DNA of 64,000 nucleotides from Streptomyces macrolidinus (GTDB taxonomy: Bacteria; Actinomycetota; Actinomycetes; Streptomycetales; Streptomycetaceae), in the NCBI RefSeq assembly GCF_023887685.1, contig NZ_JAMWMR010000002.1:351619-415618 (forward strand). Reading direction: 5' to 3'. The notes below the pieces were generated by a model that was not told the DNA's origin, did not search any database, and worked only from the letters and a program-made list of their open reading frames with translations. The position numbers and the translations under genes are program-made. Below are positions 25,632 to 34,952 of the stretch, in pieces (position 1 is the stretch's first letter; each line of letters starts with the position of its first letter).

Positions 25632-28600
25632 TCAGACGAGGGCGACGGCCTCCGCCAGGGAGAGCCCGTCGCCCTCCGCGTACGCGGCCTGGTACGCCGT
25701 GTCGCCCAGCACGGCGCGGGCCGCCGCCTCCGCCTTGGCACGGGCCTCCCGCTCCGCCGGGGGCTGGACAAGGCCGGGCGGCAGCAGACCGTCGGCGACG
25801 GCCAGACACCGGGCCGCGTCCGAGGCCCGGCTGCCGCCCTCCACACCGCTCAGCGCGATCGCGGCGCACGTCAGATGCGTGGAGGCGATGTACGGCGCGA
25901 CCATCTGGCTCATCCGGTCCTCGGCCCGCGTGAGTGCGGCGCGTACCTTGACCAGGGCCTGCGGATACCGGCCGTCCATCGTCTCCAGCCAGGCTTCCAC
26001 GCCGAGCACGAGGCCCTGGAAGACCACGAAGCTCACGGCCGCGAAGTCCCTGCGCAGCAGCCGGATCTGCTCGCGCGCCTCGGCCACCCGGTCGGTGCGG
26101 CTGAGCCACATGGCCAGGAAGATCCGGGCGGCGGGCATGACGTCGCTGAACGAGCCATGGCCCTCGTCGATGACCTGGCGCAGCAGCCGCTCGCCCCGTT
26201 CGCTGTCCCCCGCGTCGAGCAGGATGTTGCCGAGGCGGGCGGTGAGGACGGCCTTCTGGGAACGGGCGCCGAGCTGTTCGGCGTACTCCCCGGCGGCCTC
26301 GTAGTCGGCGGCGGCGAGCGCGTACTCGCCGCGCCGCTCATGGGCCTCGCCCCGCGCGGACAGGGCCTCGGCCACGCCCCAGGCGTCCCCGATGCCCCGG
26401 AAGATCTCCAGCGATTCGTCCGCGTCCCGGCTCGCCTCGCCCGCCCACTCGGTGCGGTTGGCGAGGAGGTTGGCGCGCAGTTGAAGCGTATGGGCCAGCT
26501 CCCAGGTGGTGCCCCGTTCCCGGCAGGTACGGACAGATGCGTCCACGACCACACGCAACCGGTCCATATCGGCGGTGAGCATGACGGCGAAGATCCAGAT
26601 GAAACCGGGCATACGACAGGTCTGCTGCTGGCCGGGGCGGTACGTCTCGCTGATGACGCGCAGCTTCTCCTTGGCCTCGGCCGTCTCCCACGCCTGGAGA
26701 TCCATGTCCATACAGGCGAGATGGGTGAGATGGGCACCGCGGCGAGCCTCTTCGAGGATCTCCGGGCGCATCGGCGGTGGGCTGTCGGTGCACCCCTCGG
26801 TCAGGTCGGGCACCTCGCGGGCGGGCGCGGCGAAGGGATCGGGCCCGAGGGCGATGACGGCACCCGCCCAGGTGCGGGCCTCGGTGCGCAGGTCCCGCAT
26901 CTGCCAGTACCAGCCCAGCGAGTGCAGCAGGCACAGCGCCTCGTGCTCGTCGCGGGCGGCGACCGCGCGGCGCAGGGCGGTGCGCACGTTCTCGTACTCC
27001 ACCTGGAGCCGTTCGATCGCCGCGCGTTGGGCCGAGGAGCGCAGCAACGGGTCGGTGGTGCGGGCGAGTTCGCGGTAGTACGTGAGATGGGCGCGCTCGG
27101 CCTCGGGCCGCTCCCCGGACTCCTCCAGCCGCTCGCCCGCGTACTCGGCGACGGTCTCCAGGAGTCGGTAGCGCATCTCCCCGCCGCCCGAAGGGGCCGC
27201 CACCACCAGGGACTTGTCGACCAGGGAGGCGAGCCCTTCCAGTGCGGCGGGCCCGCACACGGCCTCGGCGGCGGTGAGGTCGCAGCCGCCGGAGAAGACG
27301 GACAGGCGGCGCAGCACGGCACGTTCGTCGGCGTCCAGCAGGTCCCAGGACCAGTCGACCACGGCCCGCAGGGTCTGCTGCCGGGGCAGCAGGGTGCGGG
27401 CGCCGGAGGTGAGCAGCCGGAAGCGGTCGTCCAGCCGGTCGGCGATCTGGCGCGGGGAGAGCATCCGCAGCCGGGCGGCGGCCAGTTCGATGGCGAGCGG
27501 CAGTCCGTCGAGGCGGCGGCAGATCTCCGCGGTGGCCAGGGCGGTCTCCTCGTCGGCGTCGACCCGGAAGCCGGGCCGGGCGGCGGCACCGCGGTCGGCG
27601 AGCAGCTTCAGCGCGTACGGCTGCGGCAGCGGCTCGACCGGGCGCAACAACTCCCCTGGCACGCCGAGGGGTTCGCGGCTGGTGGCGAGGACGGTGAGCC
27701 CCGGACAGCGTTCGAGGAGGTGCTCGACCAGGCGGGCGGCTGCCTCCACGACGTGTTCGCAGTTGTCGAGGATGAGCAGCATGCGGCGCCATGCGCAGTG
27801 CTCGGCGAGCCGGTCGAGCGGGGCGTCGTGCCGCTCGGCGACGACGCGCATCTCCTCGGCCCCGGCGCCGCGCAGCACGGTCTCGCGCGCTCCGACGGCG
27901 GTGAGCACGGCCTCGGGCACGGCCTCGGGGTCGTCGACCGGCGCGAGTTCGGCCAGCCACACCCCGTCCGGCGCGGTGTGCGCCACGGCCTCGGCGGCCT
28001 CCTGCGACAGCCGGGTCTTCCCGGCGCCACCGGGCCCGAGCAGGGTGACCAGCCGGGCGGTGGCGAGATCACCGCGGATGGTGTCGATGTCGGCCTCGCG
28101 TCCGACGAAGGAGGTCAGCCGGGCGCGGAGATTGCCGGGCGGCGCGGGCGCGAGGGCGGTGTCCGCGCCCGGCGCCCGCCGGGGCGCGGCCACGTCCTGT
28201 ATCGCTTCCGGCCCCTGGAGCAACTCCGCGTGCAGGGCGCGCAGTTCGGGCCCCGGGTCCGAGCCGAGCCGGTCCGCGAGCAGCTCTCGTACGTCCTCGT
28301 AGGCGGCCAGTGCCTCGGCCGGGCGGCCCGCGTCGCGCAGCGCGCGCAGCCGCAGCGTCTGGAGGGACTCGTCCAGGGGGTGGAGGTCGGTGAGGGCGGT
28401 CAGCTCGGGCAGGTGCTGCTCGCCGTGGCCGAGGGCGAGGGCCGCGGTGAGCCGGGCGCGGCGCGCGTCGAGACGGCGGGTCTCCCAGCGGGCCGCCTCG
28501 GCGGTGCGGTCGGGGAGGGCGGCGAGGGCGGGGCCCTGCCACAGGGCGAGGGCGTCGTCGAGGACGGCCGCGGCCTTCGCAGGGTCGCCGTCGCCCAGTG

Positions 28601-28937
28601 CGCGCAGGCCCTCCGTGGTGAGCCGCTCGAAGCGGTGCAGGTCGATGTCGTCGGGGGCCGCGGCCAGCCGGTAGCCGCCGTCCGCGGACTCCACGACATG
28701 CGGCCCGAGGGTCCGGCGCAGCCGTCCGACCAGTGCCTGGAGGGCGCCGGTGGCGTCGGCGGGCGGGTCGCCGTCCCATACCTCGTCCACCAGGAGGGCG
28801 GCGGGTACGGCCCGGCCGGCCCGCAGGGCCAGCACGGTCAGCAAAGCACGCAGCCGCGCCCCGCCGACCGGTACGGGCGTGCCGTCGTCGCGGAGTGCCT
28901 GGGTGGTGCCGAGGATCCGATAGCGCACAGGGGGCAT
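25632..28937 (-). CDS. Large AfsR/SARP-type regulator (DNA-binding + BTAD + NB-ARC + TPR)
   Basis: A protein of about 1101 residues. The N-terminal winged helix (RYRILGTTQALRDDGTPVPVGGARLRALL) is of OmpR/SARP type. A BTAD domain follows (about 95-240, DIDLHRFERLTTEG... with EDVRELLADRLGSDPGPELR). The NTPase has Walker A LLGPGGAGKTRLSQ near residue 310 and the LLILDNCEHV Walker B-like strand. The C-terminal half is helical TPR-like repeats. Such proteins switch on antibiotic or stress genes. Start: ATG at 28937 with GGAG close upstream, or ATG 28952. Its targets are unknown; the convergent ABC exporter is a candidate. Confidence 0.9.
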   Translation of the reverse strand: MPPVRYRILGTTQALRDDGTPVPVGGARLRALLTVLALRAGRAVPAALLVDEVWDGDPPADATGALQALVGRLRRTLGPHVVESADGGYRLAAAPDDIDLHRFERLTTEGLRALGDGDPAKAAAVLDDALALWQGPALAALPDRTAEAARWETRRLDARRARLTAALALGHGEQHLPELTALTDLHPLDESLQTLRLRALRDAGRPAEALAAYEDVRELLADRLGSDPGPELRALHAELLQGPEAIQDVAAPRRAPGADTALAPAPPGNLRARLTSFVGREADIDTIRGDLATARLVTLLGPGGAGKTRLSQEAAEAVAHTAPDGVWLAELAPVDDPEAVPEAVLTAVGARETVLRGAGAEEMRVVAERHDAPLDRLAEHCAWRRMLLILDNCEHVVEAAARLVEHLLERCPGLTVLATSREPLGVPGELLRPVEPLPQPYALKLLADRGAAARPGFRVDADEETALATAEICRRLDGLPLAIELAAARLRMLSPRQIADRLDDRFRLLTSGARTLLPRQQTLRAVVDWSWDLLDADERAVLRRLSVFSGGCDLTAAEAVCGPAALEGLASLVDKSLVVAAPSGGGEMRYRLLETVAEYAGERLEESGERPEAERAHLTYYRELARTTDPLLRSSAQRAAIERLQVEYENVRTALRRAVAARDEHEALCLLHSLGWYWQMRDLRTEARTWAGAVIALGPDPFAAPAREVPDLTEGCTDSPPPMRPEILEEARRGAHLTHLACMDMDLQAWETAEAKEKLRVISETYRPGQQQTCRMPGFIWIFAVMLTADMDRLRVVVDASVRTCRERGTTWELAHTLQLRANLLANRTEWAGEASRDADESLEIFRGIGDAWGVAEALSARGEAHERRGEYALAAADYEAAGEYAEQLGARSQKAVLTARLGNILLDAGDSERGERLLRQVIDEGHGSFSDVMPAARIFLAMWLSRTDRVAEAREQIRLLRRDFAAVSFVVFQGLVLGVEAWLETMDGRYPQALVKVRAALTRAEDRMSQMVAPYIASTHLTCAAIALSGVEGGSRASDAARCLAVADGLLPPGLVQPPAEREARAKAEAAARAVLGDTAYQAAYAEGDGLSLAEAVALV

Positions 28938-29068
28938 TGTCTCCGGTGACATCAGGGGCGGTCACGGGGTTATCGCCTGCTCGGAGCCTGCCCGGAGTCT
29001 CCCGCCCCCGTCGCGAGACCTCGGTCAGGGTGTTCCGGCCCGGTTCGGACAGCCGGAGTGGACGCGCT

Positions 29069-29269
29069 TCAGGCAGCCGGAGCGGACTCGCTCCGCTCCG
29101 CCTGTTCCGCCTTGCCGCGCCGCACGTAGTACCAGGCCATGTTGGACGAGACACCCACGAGCAGCACCCAGACGATGCCCAGCGGCCAACTGCCCTGCGC
29201 GAACGAGACGACCGCGGCGACCACGGCGAGCACGCAGACGGCGAGGGCGTAAAGGGCGAGGCGGGGCAT
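29069..29269 (-). CDS. Small two-helix membrane protein
   Basis: A 66-residue protein beginning MPRLALYALAVCVLAVVAAVV, with two membrane helices (about 5-25 and 30-50) and a charged tail rich in Glu, Arg and Ala. The ATG has AGGAG at 8 nt, so the gene is real. No family is recognised. It lies between the large regulator and the F420 reductase gene on the same strand. Confidence 0.7.
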   Translation of the reverse strand: MPRLALYALAVCVLAVVAAVVSFAQGSWPLGIVWVLLVGVSSNMAWYYVRRGKAEQAERSESAPAA

Positions 29270-29327
29270 GGGAACGGCTCCTGTCGGGGGACACTGCGAC
29301 GTGCTACGGCACCAGTGTCCCCCATGC

Positions 29328-30032
29328 TCATACGTCGGTGACGCGGAGCCCCGCATGTGCCTTGTAGCGGCGGTTCACGGAGATCAGGTTCGCCACGAGG
29401 GACTCCACTTGATGGGCGTTGCGCAGCCGCCCCGCAAAAACGCCCCGCATGCCCGCGATCCGCGCGGCCAGCGCCTGCACGATCTCGACGTCGGCGCGCT
29501 CCTCACCGAGGACCATCACATCGGTGTCGATCCGGTCGAGTTGCGGGTCCTGGAGCAGGACGGCGGACAGGTGGTGGAAGGCGGCGGTGACCCGTGAGTC
29601 CGGCAGCAGGGCGGCGGCCTGCTCGGCGGCGCTGCCCTCCTCCGGCTTGATCGCGTACGCGCCCTTCTTGTCGAAGCCGAGCGGGTTGACGCAGTCGACG
29701 ACGAGCTTGCCGGCCAGTTCCGCGCGCAGGGAGTCGAGGGTCTTGCCGTGGCCCTCCCACGGCACGGCGACGATCACGATGTCGCTGCGCCGGGCGGCCT
29801 CGGCGTTGTCGGCGCCCTCGACACCGTGGCCGATCTCGTCGGCGGCGGCCCGAGCGCGCTCCGCGGCCCGCGAGCCGATGATCACCTGCTGGCCGGCCCG
29901 AGCGAGGCGGTAGGCGAGGCCCTTGCCCTGCGGGCCGGTGCCGCCGAGCACGCCGACGACGAGCCCGGAGACGTCGGGAAGGTCCCAGGGGTCCTTGGCG
30001 GGGGCCTTCTGTGCACTGTCGGTTGAGGTCAT
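29328..30032 (-). CDS. npdG: NADPH-dependent F420 reductase
   Basis: A 234-residue Rossmann-fold enzyme transferring hydride between NADPH and coenzyme F420. The NADP loop reads VVGVLGGTGPQGKGLAYRLARAG, followed by the phosphate-binding GSRAAERA. VIVAVPWEGH, DCVNPLGFDKKG and AFHHLSAVLLQDP match the F420 pocket of the Fno/NpdG family. It supplies reduced F420 for redox and secondary-metabolism enzymes. The start at 30032 has only a weak Shine-Dalgarno. It is divergent from the MFS gene at 30114. Confidence 0.93.
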   Translation of the reverse strand: MTSTDSAQKAPAKDPWDLPDVSGLVVGVLGGTGPQGKGLAYRLARAGQQVIIGSRAAERARAAADEIGHGVEGADNAEAARRSDIVIVAVPWEGHGKTLDSLRAELAGKLVVDCVNPLGFDKKGAYAIKPEEGSAAEQAAALLPDSRVTAAFHHLSAVLLQDPQLDRIDTDVMVLGEERADVEIVQALAARIAGMRGVFAGRLRNAHQVESLVANLISVNRRYKAHAGLRVTDV

Positions 30033-30113
30033 GGGCCGACTCTACGTGGGCGTGCGCAGGCCGGGGGAAAACCGGTTGCCCCTGGGCTCGCGGGCATCTG
30101 AGCATGGCTCCTC

Positions 30114-31484
30114 GTGACCGAAGACCCCGCCACCCCTGCCCCGACCTCCGTACCGACCGGGAAGGACGGCGATACCGGCGACACGTCCGTGGCGTCGCCC
30201 GGTGGCCTCCGGTCCCGGCTGGGCAGGCTGCTGCCCGACCTCGCGCCCTGGCACGCGTCGGCGGACTTCCGGCGGATGTGGCTGGCCGGGCTGATCACCA
30301 ACTTCGGTACGTTCCTCACCTTCGTCGCGGTGCCCGTGCAGTTGAAGGAACTGACCGGCTCCACGGCGGCCGTGGGGGCGGTCGGTGCCGTCGAGGTGAT
30401 CCCCCTGATCGTCTTCGGCCTGTACGGCGGCGCGCTCGCCGACGCGTACGACAAGCGGAAGCTGATCGTCTTCACCGAGGCCGGGCAGGGCGTGCTGTCC
30501 CTCGCGCTCCTGGTCAACGCGCTGCTCCCCCGGCCCGCGATCTGGCCGCTGTACGTCGTCGCGGCGCTGTCCGCCGCGCTCAGTGCCGTCCAGCGGCCCG
30601 CGCTCGACGCCCTCGTCCCGCGGATCGTGCCGCACGAGCACCTTCCGGCCGCCGCCTCGCTCAACTCGCTGCGCTGGACGATCGGCGGGGTCGCGGGCCC
30701 GGCGCTGGCCGGGGTGATCGTCGCGTACGCCGGGTTCGGCACGGCGTACGGCGCCGATGCGCTGACCTTCGTGGTGTCGGTCGTGCTGGGCCTGAGGCTG
30801 GCCGCCTCCCCCGCGCACCACGAGGCCGCGAAGCCGTCGCTGCGGTCGATCGCCGAGGGCGCGCGGTACGCGTGGGGCCGCAAGGAGCTGCTGGGCACCT
30901 ATGCCGTCGACCTGGCCGCGATGGTCCTCGCGATGCCGCTGGCGATCCTGCCGTTCCTCGCGGACGAGCTGCACGCCGAGTGGGCGCTGGGGCTGATGTA
31001 CGCAAGCATCCCGGCAGGATCATTGCTCATGTCGCTCGCAAGCAGATGGACGTCGCGGATCCACCGGCACGGGCGGATGGTGGCGTTCGCCGCGGCCGGG
31101 TGGGGGCTCGCGATCACGGTGGCGGGGCTCGCCCCGAACATCTGGCTGGTGCTGCTGTGCCTCATGCTCGCGGGCGGCTTCGACATGATCAGCGGGATCT
31201 TCCGGGGCGCGATGTGGAACCAGACAATCCCGGACGAACTGCGCGGCCGACTGGCGGGCATCGAACTGCTGTCGTACTCGATCGGCCCGCAGATGGGCCA
31301 GGCCCGGTCCGGCGGCATGGCGGCCTGGACGGGCGTCCGCGCGTCGGTGTGGTCGGGCGGCCTGCTGTGCACGGGGGTGGTGGCCCTACTGGCCCTGTGC
31401 CTGCCCGCGCTGATGACCTACGACAGCCGTACGAGCGCGCATGCGGCGCGGGTGAAGGCGGAGCGGGAGGGGGCGACGGCGTGA
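30114..31484 (+). CDS. MFS transporter (EntS/siderophore-exporter-like group)
   Basis: A 456-residue transporter with 12 hydrophobic segments; helix 1 region FRRMWLAGLITNFGTFLTFVAVPVQL and helix 2-3 loop YGGALADAYDKRKLIV (motif A variant) are typical of the MFS_3/EntS-like group. The long N-terminal tail (about 55 residues) is Pro/Thr rich. Substrate unknown. The GTG at 30114 has no convincing ribosome site, so the start could be leaderless; it is divergent from npdG with an 81-bp gap. Confidence 0.88.
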   Translation: MTEDPATPAPTSVPTGKDGDTGDTSVASPGGLRSRLGRLLPDLAPWHASADFRRMWLAGLITNFGTFLTFVAVPVQLKELTGSTAAVGAVGAVEVIPLIVFGLYGGALADAYDKRKLIVFTEAGQGVLSLALLVNALLPRPAIWPLYVVAALSAALSAVQRPALDALVPRIVPHEHLPAAASLNSLRWTIGGVAGPALAGVIVAYAGFGTAYGADALTFVVSVVLGLRLAASPAHHEAAKPSLRSIAEGARYAWGRKELLGTYAVDLAAMVLAMPLAILPFLADELHAEWALGLMYASIPAGSLLMSLASRWTSRIHRHGRMVAFAAAGWGLAITVAGLAPNIWLVLLCLMLAGGFDMISGIFRGAMWNQTIPDELRGRLAGIELLSYSIGPQMGQARSGGMAAWTGVRASVWSGGLLCTGVVALLALCLPALMTYDSRTSAHAARVKAEREGATA

Positions 31485-31533
31485 GCGCGGGGCGTGAGCC
31501 GACTGTGCCCGTGCCGCAGCCGCCGCCCGGCGC

Positions 31534-31782
31534 TCAGCCGCCGTTCCGTTCACCCTCCGGCCGTTCACCCTCCGGGGGAACGTCGTGCCACCGGGGGTCG
31601 GTCTCCCACTCGAGGTTCCGCTCGCGGGCCGTCTCCATCGCGCGGCCCGCCTCCTCACGGGACGAGTACGGCCCGAACCGGTCCTTGCCGGGGCACTCGG
31701 GCCCTTCCTCGATCTTGCGATGCTCCAGGCAGTAGAACCACTCGCCCGGCTTCCCCACAGTCCGCTTCTTGAACAGGGGCAT
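31534..31782 (-). CDS. Small conserved soluble protein with a Cys pair
   Basis: An 82-residue protein. It starts at ATG 31782 ([18 protein letters not shown]) with AGGAG at 6 nt. A segment [25 protein letters not shown] contains two Cys and a His that could hold zinc or form a disulfide; a short helix [16 protein letters not shown] follows. No named family recognised. It is convergent with the MFS gene and divergent from map. Confidence 0.72.
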   Translation of the reverse strand: MPLFKKRTVGKPGEWFYCLEHRKIEEGPECPGKDRFGPYSSREEAGRAMETARERNLEWETDPRWHDVPPEGERPEGERNGG

Positions 31783-31840
31783 GACCAACTCCTCTCACCA
31801 CCGCCATGATCCCCCATCACCCGTGGATAGACTCGCAGTT

Positions 31841-32698
31841 ATGTCTGGCCACTCGTTGCTCGCTCCCGGGGAGCTGTCCCCGCCTCGTTCCGTACCGGGG
31901 AACATCCGCCGCCCCGAGTACGTCGGCAAGCCCGCGCCGAAGCCGTACTCCGGCCCGGAGGTGCAGACCCCGGAGACCATCGAGGCGATGCGGATCGCCG
32001 GGCGGATCGCCGCGCAGGCCATGGCGGAGGCGGCCAAGCACATCGCGCCGGGCGTGACCACGGACGAGCTGGACCGGGTGGCGCACGAGTACATGTGCGA
32101 CCACGGCGCCTACCCCTCGACGCTCGGCTACCGCGGCTTCCCGAAGTCGCTGTGCTCGTCGATCAACGAGGTGATCTGCCACGGCATCCCGGACTCGACG
32201 GTGCTGCGGGACGGCGACATCATCAACCTCGACGTGACGGCGTACATCGGCGGCGTCCACGGCGACAACAACGCCACGTATCTCGTCGGTGAGGTCGACG
32301 AGGAGTCCCGGCTGCTGGTCGAGCGCACCCGCGAATCCCTCAACCGCGCGATCAAGGCCGTCCGGCCCGGCCGCCAGATCAACGTCATCGGCCGTGTCAT
32401 CGAGTCCTACGCCAAGCGCTTCGGCTACGGCGTGGTCCGCGACTTCACGGGCCACGGCATCAGCACGTCGTTCCACTCCGGCCTGATCGTCCCGCACTAC
32501 GACAGCCCGCACGCCACGACGGTGATGCGCCCCGGCATGACGTTCACGATCGAGCCGATGCTGACCCTCGGCAGCTACGAGTACGACATGTGGGACGACG
32601 GCTGGACGGTCGTCACCAAGGACCGCAAGCGCACGGCCCAGTTCGAGCACACGCTGGTGGTCACGGAGACGGGCGCGGAGATCCTGACACTGCCGTAG
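31841..32698 (+). CDS. map: Methionine aminopeptidase, type I
   Basis: A 285-residue enzyme that removes the initiator Met. An N-terminal extension of about 40 residues ([18 protein letters not shown]) is typical of the actinobacterial MetAP1c form with an SH3-binding-like PxxP stretch. Metal ligands are seen in [14 protein letters not shown] (two Asp), GHGIST (His), FTIEPML (Glu) and FEHTLVV (Glu). The ATG at 31841 follows a TAGACT -10-like element by about 10 bp, so the transcript may be nearly leaderless. This is the last core gene before an accessory block. Confidence 0.96.
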   Translation: MSGHSLLAPGELSPPRSVPGNIRRPEYVGKPAPKPYSGPEVQTPETIEAMRIAGRIAAQAMAEAAKHIAPGVTTDELDRVAHEYMCDHGAYPSTLGYRGFPKSLCSSINEVICHGIPDSTVLRDGDIINLDVTAYIGGVHGDNNATYLVGEVDEESRLLVERTRESLNRAIKAVRPGRQINVIGRVIESYAKRFGYGVVRDFTGHGISTSFHSGLIVPHYDSPHATTVMRPGMTFTIEPMLTLGSYEYDMWDDGWTVVTKDRKRTAQFEHTLVVTETGAEILTLP

Positions 32699-32714
32699 GG
32701 CCGGGGCGGGCCGC

Positions 32715-32925
32715 GGGGTTCGTCGGACGTGATGGAGGTCGATCGGGCCGCGCCGTTACTGGTGGTGAGTTCGAGCCGACAGCGACCTGACGGGTCGTCC
32801 GTCACGTCGATGTCCTTACCGCCGTGACTGGCGTTGGCGGTCACGCGGTGGTCGGCCCGCGACGTGCCGCCCGGTGATCCGGCCGCTGAAGGTCCGTGTG
32901 CCTCTACCGGGCCGGACACGTCGTT
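32715..32925 (-). pseudogene. Possible decayed gene (beta-rich DUF4097-like relic)
   Basis: The minus strand reads protein-like text that jumps frame: PFSGRITGRHVA in one frame continues as DHRVTANASHGGKDIDVTDD in the next, then ELTTSNGAA, then IDLHHVRR after another shift. The TTSNGA-like string resembles repeated beta-strand (DUF4097-type) proteins. No start, ribosome site or intact frame exists. I treat it as a gene remnant at the edge of the accessory block; identity is tentative. Confidence 0.35.
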
Positions 32926-32951
32926 CATCTCGACCTGTCCGGCCTGTCATG

Positions 32952-33756
32952 TCAGGTGGGGAACTCTCCGAGCCAGTCGTGCTGGAGGAGGTGTTTGGGC
33001 AGGTACTCGGACTCGACCTGGATGGAAAGCTTGCCGTCGTAGGCGAGGCAGGCGATGGCGAGGGGACCGAGGGCGATGCTGCCGTCGATGTCCTTCTCCC
33101 TCTCCTCGTTCAAGGTCCAGTACATCTTGTGGAGTTGCAGCGCCTCCACCAGGGCCGTGCGGAACCCTTCTTCATCCTTGCGTACGAAGTGGTAGAAGAG
33201 GTTGATCGGCGGATAGAGCTGGCCGTCGAGCAGGTCACGTGGGGCGATCCGGGCCACGGAGGGGTCCGATGCCTGAAACGTGGCGGTGAGCTTCTCGACG
33301 AGGCCCGGCCGACGCAGCCAGTACGTCTGCAGGGTGTCCACCCAGTGGTAGATGTACTCGTCGTACTGCCCCTCCGGAGCCCGCAGCCGCTCCAGCGGAA
33401 TCTCACACAGTTCAGTCATCCGTTGCCGTTCACGGCAGATGACGGCCAGCCAGAACGCAGTGAGCCAGGTACCTGCGCGGGCAGTTGAGAGTGGGCCGGT
33501 CGCTGCAAGACTGCGCATCTTGTGATGAATGCGGCACTGGACGGTTCCTTCGCTCACGCTCGTCACTGAGAAGAGCGCCGAGCCCAGTTGCATTGCGTTG
33601 GTTGCGACCTCCCATGTCTCAAGTGCCGCAGCCTCCGGATCGATGACGCAGTGAGCACGCGGTGATGCCTTTAAACAAGTGCTCGTTGATTTGCTCCGCG
33701 ATCCGTTCGACTTCGGGTCCTCCCGGTAGTTCACGTCGGGCAACGCGCACGGACAC
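32952..33756 (-). pseudogene. Imm49-family immunity gene with an apparent frameshift
   Basis: The C-terminal 200 residues are a good Imm49 match: WEVATNAMQLGSALFSVT, CRIHHKMRSL, WLTAFWLAVICRERQRM, EYIYHWVDTLQTYWLRRPG, and the ending ALGPLAIACLAYDGKLSIQ with LPKHLLQHDWLGEFPT. The N-terminal part continues in another frame: from a GTG at 33756 (AAGG 9 nt upstream) one reads a start like SVSVRVARRELPGGPEVERI, then AEQINEHLFKGIT, and the frame breaks at about 33640-33665 before VIDPEAAALETW. A one- or two-base indel explains it. An alternative is expression from an internal start. Imm49 proteins neutralise polymorphic toxins. Confidence 0.75.
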
Positions 33757-33784
33757 GGAAGTATCCCTTTCTCAGACCTCGAAA

Positions 33785-33905
33785 TCGCCTCCCCCCCGGC
33801 ACGTTCCAGGAGATACTTCGGAGGCACTCGGACTCCACCTCGATAGGGAATCCAGCGTCATAGCGAGGCAACCAAGGGCTGCGCCCCATCAGGCCGTTCG
33901 CCAGA
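33785..33905 (-). pseudogene. C-terminal relic of a second Imm49 gene
   Basis: Just upstream of the Imm49 gene the minus strand reads YDAGFPIEVESE in one frame and then PPKYLLERAG in the next. This is the family's C-terminal signature (compare CLAYDGKLSIQVESEYLPKH in the neighbour). Two frame breaks are visible and nothing of the rest of the gene remains. It indicates a former tandem pair of Imm49 genes. Confidence 0.65.
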
Positions 33906-33923
33906 TTCCATTTCGCTGAGATT

Positions 33924-34527
33924 CTATGCGTCCAGCGCGTCTAGTCCGGCGGGATCGAGGGAAGTGCAGGGCTTGGACGAGAGGTGTTCTTGCCATGTCA
34001 TTACTCGCAGGCTCTGGTTGCTAAAGTTGAACGTACGGGTTTCATCAGCAATGACCTCACCGCCTCGCTCGTATAGTGTGATTAGCGGCTCAAACGGATC
34101 TTCCAAGTCTGGCAGCTTCAGGTGAGTGTCACGCAATGTCGCCCAGCGCAACGCGAAACGACATACATCTTCGGTGGAAATGCCGCCTATATTATGTTCG
34201 ATGTATGTCTCGAGTTTCGTTGATAGTTCAGGTGACACTTGCACCGACGGCGCGATGCGTTCCGCAATGTCAAAGCAGGGCCACTTTCGAGTACCGCCGA
34301 GCTCGTTCGCCCACAACATCACGCCTTCTGACTGGAGAGTTCCGTTCATGCACCACTCACGGACCGGGCCGTTCTCGACACCACTCTCGTATGTGATGAG
34401 GCTGATGAGTGCACCGTGCTGATATTCCACGACCTCCCCCCATGAAGAGAGTGCCACGATAGAAGAGACGCTCGCCCTCGTCTATGGTCGCGTCAGGATC
34501 GTCAATATCAATTCGGTGCAGGGTCAT
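33924..34527 (-). pseudogene. Immunity-like gene (YwqK-type N-terminus fused to another domain), frameshifted in a G6 tract
   Basis: From the ATG at 34527 the frame reads MTLHRIDIDDPDATIDEGER then LFYRGTLFMGG, but the protein-like continuation EVVEYQHGALISLITYESG and REWCMNGTLQSEGV is in the +1 frame. The switch falls in a run of six G (minus strand; 34436-34441); five would restore one frame. The REW...NGTL..EG pattern belongs to YwqK/MORN-like antitoxin or immunity proteins. The C-terminal part (DLEDPFEPLITLYERGGEV to SLDPAGLDALDA) looks like a separate immunity-type domain. A shorter product could start at GTG 34457. GC content is lower than the flanking core genes. Confidence 0.6.
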
Positions 34528-34534
34528 CAGAGAA

Positions 34535-34618
34535 TCAGTTCTTGGGGTCAGCCGGATCCTTCAAGAAGCACCCATAACCGAAATCATCGAACCTCTCGCA
34601 GGCAACCGCGACCCCGGG
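34535..34618 (-). pseudogene. Short C-terminal coding relic
   Basis: The minus strand reads FRPGVAVACERFDDFGYGCF then LKDPADPKN and a stop, preceded immediately by an in-frame TGA. This is about 29 codons of protein-like sequence with no start. It looks like the surviving tail of another small immunity-type gene between the toxin's immunity gene and the YwqK-like gene. Confidence 0.4.
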
Positions 34619-34652
34619 CCGGAATCATGAAGGGTCAGGCGGAGGCCGTTCG

Positions 34653-34940
34653 TCACTCGGGCGGCGTCGGTTGATCAGACCGATCCTCGAACAAGTAGGC
34701 GTACATACACTGAAGGTATTCGTAGAGAGATTCTTCCCCAGGGAACTCGATGTTGGTCAGGCGCTCGTAGTCCCCAACAGAAAGGCTCCTCTCACTCAAG
34801 ACTTGAGAGAGACCTTCCCTTACCTGTTCGACATAGGAATCATTGCAAGCCAGTAGGGTAGGTCGCAGATATCCACTGGTGTCGTAGGCCTGCTCCAAGC
34901 GAAGGTAGATCGTGATGAACTTCTCCAGTTGCTCATTCAT
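34653..34940 (-). CDS. Putative cognate immunity protein of the T7SS toxin
   Basis: A 95-residue acidic helical protein: MNEQLEKFITIYLRLEQAYD, then VREGLSQVLSERSLSVGDYE, then NIEFPGEESLYEYLQCMYAYLF. The layout resembles small CdiI-type contact-dependent-inhibition immunity proteins, but I cannot name the family. It begins 12 bp after the toxin stop on the same strand with AGGA at 8 nt, the standard position for a toxin's immunity gene. Low GC for the genome suggests it moved together with the toxin's C-terminal module. Confidence 0.72.
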   Translation of the reverse strand: MNEQLEKFITIYLRLEQAYDTSGYLRPTLLACNDSYVEQVREGLSQVLSERSLSVGDYERLTNIEFPGEESLYEYLQCMYAYLFEDRSDQPTPPE

Positions 34941-34952
34941 CCCCTATTTCCT

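Noticed and set aside
24891..28949. A 1352-codon plus-strand frame over the ABC permease and large regulator
   Set aside because: Shadow frame; the minus-strand regulator has DNA-binding, BTAD and Walker motifs.
30029..30974. Minus-strand frames opposite the MFS gene at 30114
   Set aside because: No motifs; the MFS frame has clear helices and motif A.
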